NCBI GenBank assembly: GCA_905250025.1
Contig: CAJNOJ010000006.1
Span: forward strand, 248,001-312,000
DNA length: 64,000 bases
Direction: 5' to 3'
From: Adineta ricciae
Lineage: Eukaryota > Rotifera > Eurotatoria > Adinetida > Adinetidae
Of this stretch, positions 20,938-30,873 are shown piece after piece (position 1 is the first letter of the stretch; every line of letters starts with the position of its first letter). The position numbers and the translations under genes were made by a program. The notes below the pieces were generated by a model that was not told where the DNA came from, did no database searches, and was given only the letters and a program-made list of their open reading frames with translations.

Positions 20938-23626
20938 TTATCCGATTATTCTCATTGTTGATGCCACTGTGGTCGCGTTGACTTGAAAAAAGATCTCCGT
21001 TGCTTCGTCAGATAGATTATAAATCTTTGGCATCCAAGTCATGGCAGCAAGAAATATAACCAGAAAACCAATTATATTCATGACAATGCCAGTTTTAATC
21101 TAGAATAGGCATGACATAACTTCTTTACAATTCGAGAGTATAACTACCATATCAATAATACGGAGAGCACCACTGCTGAAAACAATAGCGTTGGGTGGTG
21201 TCGCTTAAAACGTAAGAAAAATGGAAATATATGTATACTTTCGGTTCAAACACTTACCGATTGGTAACATGAAGGCAAGAGACACAGCTAAGGTGCAAGG
21301 AAGTATAAGATATGCTGGATGAATGCCAGACGAACGTGCCTTTCGAAGAAATGGATGTAAATTCAGAGAAATAAACTCAATAACTTACCACAGAGTCCAG
21401 CACTGGAAGAAAAATACTTGCTGTGCTGAGATTTGAAGTAACTTCAGTGAATAAGGCACTAATGATAATGACTAAAAGCACCACAACAGCTTTGGGAACA
21501 TGGGCTAAGAATTTCAATGCATTTGCAACCGTTTTCGATAAGCCTGACATCTTATTTATCAAAAAAAGCAAGTGTCTTTCAATTACATTTATCTTTAGAA
21601 TAGTATCTCAACTGACTTCGAATGCTGATGCTATTGAGATGCCGGCTCCAAGTAAAAATATCGCATCCCACGAAATATTTTTCACAAGAACATTCCATGA
21701 AACAATTGGCTCATATTTCCAATCGCCTTAATAAACAAAAGTAACAAAACATCGTCAATCGGTTCTTTAGTTTTCCGATATACTTTTGAATGGATTAGAA
21801 TTAGGCATGATCAATGGGAGTACACCACAAAATACTGCAACGGTACTATCACTAATATGTCTATTTGGCAAAAAAGATATTTTACACATTCATCAGTTTT
21901 CGGATAGTTATACTTTTAACGTACTTATCTCGAAAAAGAACATCCCATCCTGGTGTACCGCCAAAGTCTCTTGTTATCCAGAGAACAACTGTGAGGACAA
22001 AAATGGACGCAACACAGTATTCACTCCAACTAAATATAGACTAGCCGTGTTCAAAATAAAATTTAAATCGAAGCGTTTGCCTTACTTCGGATGTCCAAGC
22101 TCTTTGTATTTTTTCACTAACATCGCTTTCAAGTCAGCTTGAATTTCTTGCGTTTCAGCATCCTTCTTGCACTGAAAGAATCTTAATGAATATACGAAAT
22201 ATATTACTGACTATTAGAAAGATAGTATTATCGATTATCTACTCTCTCCTATTGTAATATATTTGTAACCACAGCCAGCAGAATATCAACATAATTGCTG
22301 ACACTGGTAATGCATACAGAAGAAAGTCCAGGAACTGCACGCGAAAATCTGTGTTTTTATAGCGCCTAATGCATTTATTGATGATAACGATCAACAGCAT
22401 AGAATACGGGCATGTGCCACAACTTACGCGTCGACAAAAGATTTAACCAAAACGTTGGGCGCCGTACCAACAAGACTTCCTAAGCCGCCGATAGTCGCTG
22501 AATAGGCCGTTGCAAGAAGAAAACCTAAACGAGATTGCGAGTTTTAATTGATCGGCTACGTTGAGTTCAACCGCAATGAAATACCTTTTCGAACTTTTTC
22601 GTATCTCTTTTGAAGTGGCTGCACTACTTTGACATGACTTTGTCTTCGATGTGACAACGAGAAACGCTGTTTCACTTCAACAACAACTTCTGTTTTTCTA
22701 ATAGCAAGAACTCATCATAGAATATATCTTTATGTGGAACATTTCTAGTACACATACGGTTCTTCAATTTGAAATGCACCAAGAATAACTTCTTTCGTTA
22801 TGCGCCCATCTGGCACTTCCGTTTCCGTTAATTCCAACACGTCTACAAGTAATAGCTTCATATTAGTTACGTATTTCATCTTATAAGCTAGTTACCATTG
22901 ACAGCTGATGTTGCCTCTTTGATTGCTTGAGTCTTATCAAGAAAATTCTTCGCATGACGTTCAAGTTCATCACTAATGGCGAGTGCTACTGGTAACATGA
23001 TAGACGTAGCAGCAGAATTATTAATCCACATCGAAAGAAATGCTGTCACACCCATGAGGCCAGCCATAGTCCTAGATATGAAAAGAAAATCACGTGTTTT
23101 TTCCGAAGTGAAGAACTAAGATGAAACACCGCTACCATTTTACTGATGTACCAACTATACTTAATACAAACAATGCTACGCGGCGATGCAGATTGACAGA
23201 TTCAACAGCGTATGCAAATGATAGGCTACCAAAGAAAAGTGCAATGGTATTATCGAAATATGATGCTGCCACGACCTTGGGCTCTAGAACACCGGCCTAT
23301 TCATCAATAAGAATATTACTCAAGAAAAAATAACTGTTAAAGAAACTCATTTTGTTTACCATTGGAAAAAGAAACAATGGTAGTAATGACGTAACTGGCA
23401 ATGGGATCACTTCAAAGACCCAGAAACTGATTAGAATAAGTACAATATAGCCACATCTTGCTTGCTAGAAAGAACAAAAATTAATAAAGATGATTTTGTA
23501 TTGTTAAGACGTGCAACATACTGGCGATTGTAGAATGATAGGTAATGGCAAAAAAATCAATGGAATAAGTAAAACTGATAATAGACGCCATCGTTGTTTA
23601 ATCCAAAGTAACGTAGGATTTTTCAT
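20938..23626 (-). CDS. SLC13 family sodium-coupled dicarboxylate/anion transporter
   Basis: About a dozen short exons read from MKNPTLLWIKQRWRLLSV (23626) to a stop at 20938. The N-terminal helix (LLIPLIFLPLPIIL) matches the SLC13 start. It is followed by FWVFEVIPLPVTSLLPLFLF, LFFGSLSFAYAVESVNLHRR, and the scaffold segment TAFLSMWINNSAATSIMLPV. A cytoplasmic loop follows, then GGLGSLVGTAPNVLVKSF and GAGISIASAFEVS. The second repeat is ALFTEVTSNLSTASIFLPVL, and the final helices end EIFFQVNATTVAS. The two Ser-Asn-Thr cation motifs of this family appear as NNS and SNL. The family moves citrate, succinate or sulfate with sodium across the plasma membrane. A long intergenic stretch with no further clear exon lies upstream. 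Confidence 0.88.
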
Positions 23627-24764
23627 AATAATTATTGTCTGTGTGGTATATAAAATTAGAAAATAAAGATTATGAGTTGCTTTCAAGGTATTAGGGATCA
23701 CTATATATAATCCTTATTTTTCTGTTGATTTACATCGCTCTTGAGCTATTCCAGTATAAATCTAAAAAATGCAAAGAAACCAACGAGACAACTCCCTTCT
23801 TTTCTCTTGTCGTAATCAAAAGGCAAAGAGAAGCGATTTTACTTTATCTATGCAATCGAATTCAATAAAACATGTCAAAGATAATGTAATTCTGTAAGTA
23901 CTTTGTTTTTTTTTTCAATAGTTAATGTTATATATTCGAACAAAACTTTATGCGTAGGTATATTTTTGTACTTGAGTAAAGACGACGGAAGTAAGAAGTC
24001 TGTCTAAGAATAGAAACGTAAATATTGGATTAATTAAAATAACAAGGATTATTGTGATCAACATAGTCTGCAGAGCAATACTTTGACGCGACATTTCATC
24101 GAGCTATAAAACTGAGTATAACACTTAGATACGGAAACTTCTTCAAATTGATGATTTCCTCTGTATTTGACACTTTTAGAGGTTGATTATATCTTAGAAA
24201 TAAATTATGTTTGTCTTAAGGATGTAATAACAAAGTTTAATTCTCGTTTACGGAAGTATTGATACAGCTTTGTAATCGTTAAAAGAAACTGAAAAAGTAT
24301 TTTTCTTCTTATCTTATTTTTATTTACGACTGACTGTTTTTAATGCAATGATATCTATATGGATTTAACACAACAGAAGGTTCTTTCAAATAGAAGTATC
24401 ATAAAAACTGTACGCAAAAAAGTACATGGTCACTTATAATGCGTCAAAACTATTGTCGTGCACCAATTTTTGAATAGTATATTAGATTTATACTCATTAA
24501 CCGAAAATATGATCTGTACGACTGAATAATATTGATCGACATATTGAAATGTTAAAACTTGCTTTTGTGATATTATTTATGTTCTTGCACCAAGAAGTCA
24601 AATGTTAGCTCTCGAAACAACTGATCAACAATGTTGATTCAAAAAGATTTCAATGATCCATCGATTTCGCTACTAATGCAGTGCATACTAAATAAAGAAA
24701 TGATCGATGTTGTGCACTGTATATAAACATATGAAAATAAATGCCTACCTATCACATAAGCAAA
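23627..24764. other. Intergenic, possible 5' UTR of the SLC13 gene
   Basis: A+T-rich, about 1.1 kb. A minus-strand frame starting at 24094 (MSRQSIALQ) is hydrophobic but short, and I could not connect it to the transporter. No other feature is supported. Confidence 0.4.
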
Positions 24765-25437
24765 ATGCAACAACGGTTTCTCATCATCTATCTTCTCGTT
24801 ACTCTATCATGTGTTTTTCTGCATGCTAGAAGCAATTTCAACAGACATCGACCGCGACCTGAGAGTGAAATTGAAGAACGTGCTGTTACAAGTTTTACAA
24901 CGGAGCAACGACAAGTACAACATCAACTGCTGGCAGATCACAATGCCTATCGAGCAGCTCACTGTGCGCCAGCATTGAAACTCGATGACAAACTCAGTCG
25001 TTCGGCTCAAGAGTATGCAGAAGAGCTAGCAAGAACAAACACATTTGAGCATAGCACTTTGACTGATCTTGGAGAAAATCTATTTTTGATGGAAAGCAGT
25101 AGACCGATAACTGATCTCATCGCAGCTAGTATGTATTCTCCTCCTTGTTTAATATTCAGTAGTCTACTATAATGCTTTATATTCACTAGCAAAACAAGCT
25201 TCGAAGGGTTGGTATGCCGAAAAAAACGAATATGACTTTGATACAGCCGTGTTCAGTGAAGAAACCGGTCATGTCACTCAGCTTCTCTGGTGGGAAACAA
25301 CACACGTCGGAGTTGGATATGCAACTAGAAAACACGGATCTAAATATAAAATGTTTCTTGTTGCTCACTATCTTCCACCTGGTAATGTGGATGGCCTCTT
25401 CTATGACAATGTCCTTCCAGTTGGATGCAAGCATTAG
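24765..25437 (+). CDS. Secreted CAP-superfamily protein (GAPR-1/SCP-like), copy 1
   Basis: Starts at MQQRFLIIYLLVTLSCVFLH (24765), a signal peptide; an upstream in-frame ATG at 24741 is less likely. Exon 1 ends in IAA at about 25129 and exon 2 begins near 25191 with KQASKGWYAEKNEYDF. The CAP fold is clear: HNAYRAAHCAPALKLDDKL, the first tetrad half FEHS and GENLF, then WYAE and TGHVTQLLWWETTHVGVGY. The His/Glu residues of the CAP tetrad are all present. The C-terminal strand is FLVAHYLPPGNV. CAP proteins of animals bind lipids or take part in defence and secretion. A second CAP gene lies 1.2 kb downstream with a relic between them, so this is a small tandem family. Confidence 0.9.
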
Positions 25438-26600
25438 TAGTCATAAACGACCAATTAACCGTAAAAATGGTAGAACATCAATTCTTTTCGCATATAATAA
25501 TTGCATGATCAACTCTATGAATGGAATTGTCTTTTGTTTATCATAACATATTAATAAACATATTCATGATATAATCAAACGAACTGAAACAATGAATGCT
25601 TGTATAAAGAAGTTAAACGTATCTACTGTTGGGAAACAATATACTTCGACAACATCAAACCTGTAGTTAGCGTTTATTTATGTTGAAAAGAATCAACCTG
25701 ATAAGAGTTATTACATATTTTCTTGCAACAGTCTGTCAAAACATACAAATATCGAAAGCGACAGTTACCTACTCTTGTGTATACAGCACGCCGTCAACGT
25801 ACGAGAGAGGTCCGAGTCGCCAGATTCGTGCTGCTCAACCTATGAGCGAAGTTTTCTTTGTTGGTTAGTATTAAAGAATACGCATCGAAACTGCAGAAAT
25901 TGGCCTGTGATCGATTTCGTCACGTCCGCCGTGAAATACAATCAGTTGATTTAGTCCTAAATACGAAAGAACACGATCAAGAAAAAAATTGTTAAAGACT
26001 GCTATTTTTTGTCGTTACGACGTTATGCATTTTGACTAAAGATTTTCATACGATGCACGGATTCGTGTTTCTTATTGCATACTATCTTTTCGTCTAGTAA
26101 TGTAGATGACATGCCCTATGATAATGTTTTTCCAACTAAACACAAGTCGTACTAACCATAAATAGCTGAAATGCTTGAAGTTCTATCCTTCGTCTAATCA
26201 TAGAATATTAATCATGATTATTTTGATCACAGACAATATCTATCCTTTCCTTTGCAAGTCATACAATACCAGGGAATAGAGAACTCTAACGATAATGTGC
26301 GATTTAGTAAAGTCGAAGCCTATGTGTTTGACTTAACAGTTCGGACCAAGTTTTCTATCGTAACAATGTAAATAAATAGATTTCATAGCAGTACTTTATG
26401 ACATCTAAAATGACCTATTGGAGCACTGAATATTCGCATTCAAATCTGACACATCAAAAGACTAATGATGTATTTTTATTGAATTGATATGTAAAATACA
26501 TCAATAAGTGACTTATGAAGAGAAATGTATTAAACTGTTATACATATATATATTTCTTTTATTTTCCTAGTCATCTCAAAACTAAACTAATACTCGAAAT
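25438..26600. other. Spacer between the two CAP genes, with one CAP relic
   Basis: Apart from the relic at 26063-26156, no splice-consistent gene is seen. A 62-residue frame at 25680-25868 has a hydrophobic start but no CAP resemblance and no good splice partner, so I do not call it. Confidence 0.5.
26063..26156 (+). pseudogene. Relic of a CAP gene 3' exon
   Basis: About 90 bp align base by base with the end of CAP copy 1 (25348-25437). TTTCTTATTGCATACTATCTT corresponds to the FLVAHYL strand and TATGATAATGTTTTTCC to YDNVLP. A stop codon has replaced the PPG turn, and small length changes are present. No upstream exon is recognised. This marks a third, dead member of the tandem CAP family. 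Confidence 0.65.
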
Positions 26601-27344
26601 ATGAAAGAGCAGGTATTATTCATATTCATACTGACAATAGCTGTGGTCACGAAGGCATATTCGAGTAGTGATGATAATGATGAAAATGCACTTGTCTTAG
26701 AGCATTTGATTCGATCTTTATTTCGCTATCATGAATCATCAAAACATCCTCCATTAAAACAACGAGGAGAGTCGACATTCAATGAGGCTCAACGACAATT
26801 TCAAAATGAATCATTACTGTCACACAATGTTCTTCGCGCTCAGCATTGTTCACCACCACTGGTTTTAGATGATGAAATCAATACAAGGGCTCAAATATAT
26901 GCCGATATTTTAGCATATAATGACACCGGATTGATTCATAGTAACAATCGACTCGGTCTATTTGGAGAAAATCTTTATTCAGTGCAACGCTCACGTCCCA
27001 TAGTCAATATCGACGGTATAAACTACTTAATTGATTTGAAAAGTGTAATGACGATGAAGTATTTGTAATTATTAGGCTTCGGCGATAAGGTGACACGTAC
27101 TTGGTATTCTGAAATTCTTCGATACGATTATACCAAACCAGGCTATGCAAGAAATATCGGGCATTTCTCTCAAGTCGTTTGGAAAAACTCCGAGAGACTT
27201 GGCGTAGGATATGCGTTCTCAAAACAAGGGCGTAAAATGTATGTGGTGGCACAATATGGGCCACCTGGTAATTACGATTTCGCATTTGGTTCCAATGTTG
27301 TAGACCCAACAACCTGTTCATGGGAACAAGAAAACAAAAGATAA
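26601..27344 (+). CDS. Secreted CAP-superfamily protein, copy 2
   Basis: Exon 1 (26601-27015) and exon 2 (27076-27344) join in phase 1 across a 60 bp intron (GTATAA...TTATTAG). The protein starts with a signal peptide (MKEQVLFIFILTIAVVTKAY). An acidic, Ser-rich pro-region precedes the CAP domain: SHNVLRAQHCSPPLVLDDEI, LIHSNNRLGLFGENLYS, WYSEILRYDYTKPGYARNIG and GHFSQVVWKNSERLGVGYAF, ending MYVVAQYGPPGNYDFAF. The CAP1/CAP2 signatures and tetrad His/Glu residues are intact. It is closer to the GAPR-1 consensus (GHFSQVVWK) than copy 1 (GHVTQLLWW). The two copies have diverged strongly, so the duplication is not recent. Confidence 0.92.
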
Positions 27345-27708
27345 ACGCATAATTTTTTTTCTCGCTTTTCATTGGATTTCTTTTTTTTTCCTAACTCGAT
27401 GAATTCATTAGAAATAAACAGCATGAATCGCAAGACTAATCCGAAATGTTCGTAAAGTGCAACAGTTAGTCATTTCTGTCATTTCTGTCATTTTTCGTAA
27501 AGGACATAAGTTCGTTTTTTTGTGCTTTTATTACAATACGCGTCATGAATGCGCAGTTACTTGTGACACGGTAAAGCGAAAATATTAATATCAAACAAAT
27601 TCAATCACCAAAGAACGTTGACACATTTTCTTTCAGAGATTGCGTTGATTTTTTTCGTAGCTATTTTTATTGTTTTCAATTCAACAAAACAACAACAACA
27701 ACATTGTT

Positions 27709-30144
27709 TTAAATGATACGGATATCATTCACAGACGCTGTATGCTGAACATCAACTGGTGTTAATTGATGAGCACCAAACAATGATGAGAATAGATCGG
27801 ATCTAAACGAAATGCATGAAGAAATGATGATGAAATGCGATAGTTACTTTGCTTGGTCTGTAAGAGAACATCGATCAATTGGTGCCATATAATTGACTAA
27901 TTTCTTATGAACATTGTAACGGATCTTACGATCTTTACTTGCTTTTGTATCAACGTTTTTCTTTAATTTCGTTCGCAATTTTCTTAATTGTGCCCAATGT
28001 CTATTCAGTACGAAAATTCAATAGTATAAAATGTTGGATTTTCAATATCTACAATGACTTACTTGCTTATTTGTTCGGGATCCGTTATTGATGCTGTCTT
28101 ACGCTCGATATATTCACGTAATAGCTGATGATAAAAATCACTATCATCAAAAAGTTCAAGATTGAGTTTAGCTGCCAAATCTGTTGATGTTTCAGAAGGA
28201 TCGCTTGGTGACGAAGGTGGACAAATAAAGTCATAATCTAAACGACTAGTTTGGGTACGTTTGATAAGACGATCCGGTAAAGACATGATCTAAGTATTTT
28301 CATAAATAAAGTGCTACTATCTGAGAGAACGACAGCTTCGTTTACTTCTTTGATTTGTACTAGTGGTGATTGTTCAATAGTAGTTGTTTTACTCTGTTTC
28401 GAAAACGTACGAGTACGTTCAAACCATTTTTGTATAGAAGCATCACTAATTTGAAATATCAATCGATTATTCAGTAAAGTTCAAATGATATTTCTCAACT
28501 TACCGTTCTGTCGTGAATTGCTCATAAGTTTGTTTAAGTTCCTCATCAATTGCTTCACTACTTTTCAGCCGTTTAGATAATGTTTTAAAAATCTTGGTTG
28601 TATCTGCTTTGTCATTCTGCTCTTCGTTCGCAGCATCTTCAACATCATCGGCTACCTCGTCGCGCGTTCGCTTATTCGAACGCCGATGACTGATTGCTAA
28701 GAGTAGAGCAAGCGTTTTTCGGAATAGTGTCGCATCTTGGAAACAAAATCAACGTATAAAATAATATTGAACAAATTTCATGGTTTTACTTTCGTCAATT
28801 GCCTCACGTAACTCATTATCTTCCTCGTCGACGTCATCGTCTGGAATGGTTGTTGTTGGTAAGCAATTACATGCTATTGTTGCACGTTGAAGTTTAATAC
28901 GTAGTTCGAGAAACGAATCCCAAAGAGCTACAACAACAAGAAGAAAATACAATCTAGGGTTCAACAGGAGAACAAAGTACGATATAGGAGACTATCCTTT
29001 GTTTTCTTTCTCCAATATAAAAGCTCCGTACACTTAGCGAGATCACATTATTCAGTTTATTCGATTTCGATCATGCGCTTCATACTTTTCACTGTTCTTC
29101 TTTTACCGTTAGCAGTCGATTCAAAAGGAATATTTGATTCACTGTTCGGTAAAGGATCATCAAAAGATCAATGTCCAATCAAATTATACGATGTTAAAGA
29201 TCCCTCGTTTACTGGTATGAAACTTTACGCTAACGTTGATACATTTCATCCATTGCTTCGAACATTATCCAAATATGCCAAAGACTGTCGAGTTAAAATT
29301 CAAATCAAACAAGGTTTCATTCAAGAAAATTCAGGTTTAACAACATTGAAAATCAACGATCACAGTGAAATGGCTTTCCGACTCGGTGAAGGCATTGAAT
29401 TCGAATTAGTCGATCGAGACAATAAACTTTTGTGCAATCGCTTATGTCTTCAAAAAGATCTCTCGAAACTATCGGCATTACCCGATGCCAAATGTTTCTT
29501 AGAAAAAGTTTCGAAAAACTCCGACTTTAGACAAGACGCTATCAAACCAAATGTATTAATTAAACGACCGCAACTCAATGAGCCGCTGTCTAAACTCGAA
29601 AGCAAACGAAAAGATATACAAGAAAAATGTGCTAAAATAAAAATCGACGCTTAATTTTCCAGTTTTTCATTATATTTCATTTAATAAATTTAATAAAATT
29701 CTTCATTACTAAATACATTAACGCTATACAAAGAACTTCTTACGACATCGTCACGCGTGTCAGGCTCCGAACAACTGACGTTCGACCAATCACTTTTTTT
29801 TTATAGACTCACATTTTCACATAGAAAAACGACACTCAGTAATCTATAGTCGACAACATGTAACCGGAAAAAGTATCTAGAGACACTTGAAATGCATAAC
29901 TCACCAATTTGTTTCTTTAATGCTTCAGCTTTTTGCTTGTCTGAATCAGAATTTGATTCTCGTCCACTCTTTGAAGTACCCATTTGTAGTGATGTTTCAT
30001 CTTCGGCATCTTCACTTGTTATTTCTTCATCATCATATTCTTCATCATCTAATGATAGAACATAATCTGAGAATATTTTATAGTAGAGAAAAATAATAGC
30101 TTACCTTCGACATCGTTTTCACTATAATCATCTTCGGAATTCAT
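27709..30144 (-). CDS. AATF: AATF/Che-1 (yeast Bfr2) ribosome-biogenesis factor
   Basis: Start MNSEDDYSENDVE at 30144, stop at 27709. The N-terminal part is very acidic (DYVLSLDDEEYDDEEI). After a large intron of about 980 bp the text continues ALWDSFLELRIKLQRA, a hallmark of the AATF leucine-zipper region. Later exons include SLPDRLIKRTQTSRLDYDFI and the TRAUB domain (WAQLRKLRTKLKK, then DRKIRYNVHKKLVNYMAP). AATF/Bfr2 works in the nucleolus in small-subunit rRNA processing and also acts in transcription and apoptosis control. Other introns are about 50-60 bp, so the 980 bp intron stands out. It holds a complete gene on the opposite strand (29073-29654). Confidence 0.9.
29073..29654 (+). CDS. 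Secreted protein of unknown family, nested in an AATF intron
   Basis: One uninterrupted frame of 193 residues runs from ATG 29073 to TAA at 29652. The N-terminus is a signal peptide (MRFILFTVLLLPLAVDSKG). The mature part has five or so cysteines (DQCP, DCRV, LLCNRLCL, AKCFL, KCAK) that could form disulfides. It has a compact alpha/beta look in the middle (YANVDTFHPLLRTLSKYAK, then FRLGEGIEFELVDRD) and a charged helical tail. I do not recognise the family. The arrangement faintly recalls DD-peptidase-like folds, but no metal-binding triad can be named. An AATAAA signal follows the stop (about 29680-29695). The gene sits wholly inside the large AATF intron, on the opposite strand. Confidence 0.75.
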   Translation: MRFILFTVLLLPLAVDSKGIFDSLFGKGSSKDQCPIKLYDVKDPSFTGMKLYANVDTFHPLLRTLSKYAKDCRVKIQIKQGFIQENSGLTTLKINDHSEMAFRLGEGIEFELVDRDNKLLCNRLCLQKDLSKLSALPDAKCFLEKVSKNSDFRQDAIKPNVLIKRPQLNEPLSKLESKRKDIQEKCAKIKIDA

Positions 30145-30873
30145 TTTCTTTTTATTCTACAACTATAGGATAACACAATGAAATAAAATCATTTCTCTTT
30201 CCATTTCGACGAATGCGTCTCATCTTATGTTTTTTGTTTATTATTCACATATCAAAAGAAGAGAAAGAAAAAAGAAGATCAACTTTGTTAGTTGAGAAAG
30301 AAGAACAACAACAACAAAACCGAAAAATGTTCAAGGGAGAAAAGTAAATGACAATGAAAGAAAAACAAACAAACAAAAACCAAAACCGACATTGTACACA
30401 CAGTTCTTTTTGTTTTATTTCTTTTTCTTGATGTAAAAAGGAACGAGAAAGAGCAAAGCACGCCACAAACAACAACGAAACACACACAAAACGAAAAGTA
30501 AAAAAGGAAAGAAAGAAAGAAAACAGAAAGGAACCGAGCACATGTTTCCTTTAGGACATATGTTCCTTGCAGTTCTATATACATATGCATAACAGGTTCA
30601 TTCGCCCGAGCAGAAAAATAAAAATGTTTCTGTTTTCAAAATGTAACAATTTCTTATTCCATTATATGCAATGATGCTGATATTGATATTGTAAGACGAA
30701 CAGACGAACGGACACATATATACGAGCGAAACTCAGAAAAAAGTGGATGTTGGAACGGAGGTTGATAGTGTATATATATGTATGTGTGTGTATCAGAGAG
30801 AGAGAGAGAGAGACGTAAGAAAAGGCAGAAGAGGGTATACATAAAGAATAGACATGTACAAAGAATGTTCCAT
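30145..30873. other. AATF upstream / CBP downstream region, low complexity
   Basis: This stretch is A/G-rich on the plus strand, with ACAAACAAAC, AGAAAGAAAG and a GAGAGAGAGA tract near 30800. Long frames on the minus strand here are by-products of this composition. It is probably the 3' UTR of the CBP gene and the AATF promoter. Confidence 0.5.

Noticed and set aside
23950-24094. Hydrophobic minus-strand frame upstream of the SLC13 gene (MSRQSIALQ...).
   Set aside because: It ends in a stop before any usable donor and the transporter already has a family-like N-terminus at 23626.
25680-25868. Short plus-strand frame that looks like a secreted protein start.
   Set aside because: No CAP resemblance, no downstream exon joins it, and the length is compatible with chance.
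30245-30590. Two overlapping Phe/Ser-rich minus-strand frames of about 100 residues.
   Set aside because: They arise from A/G-rich low-complexity sequence in a probable UTR; no splice or domain support.
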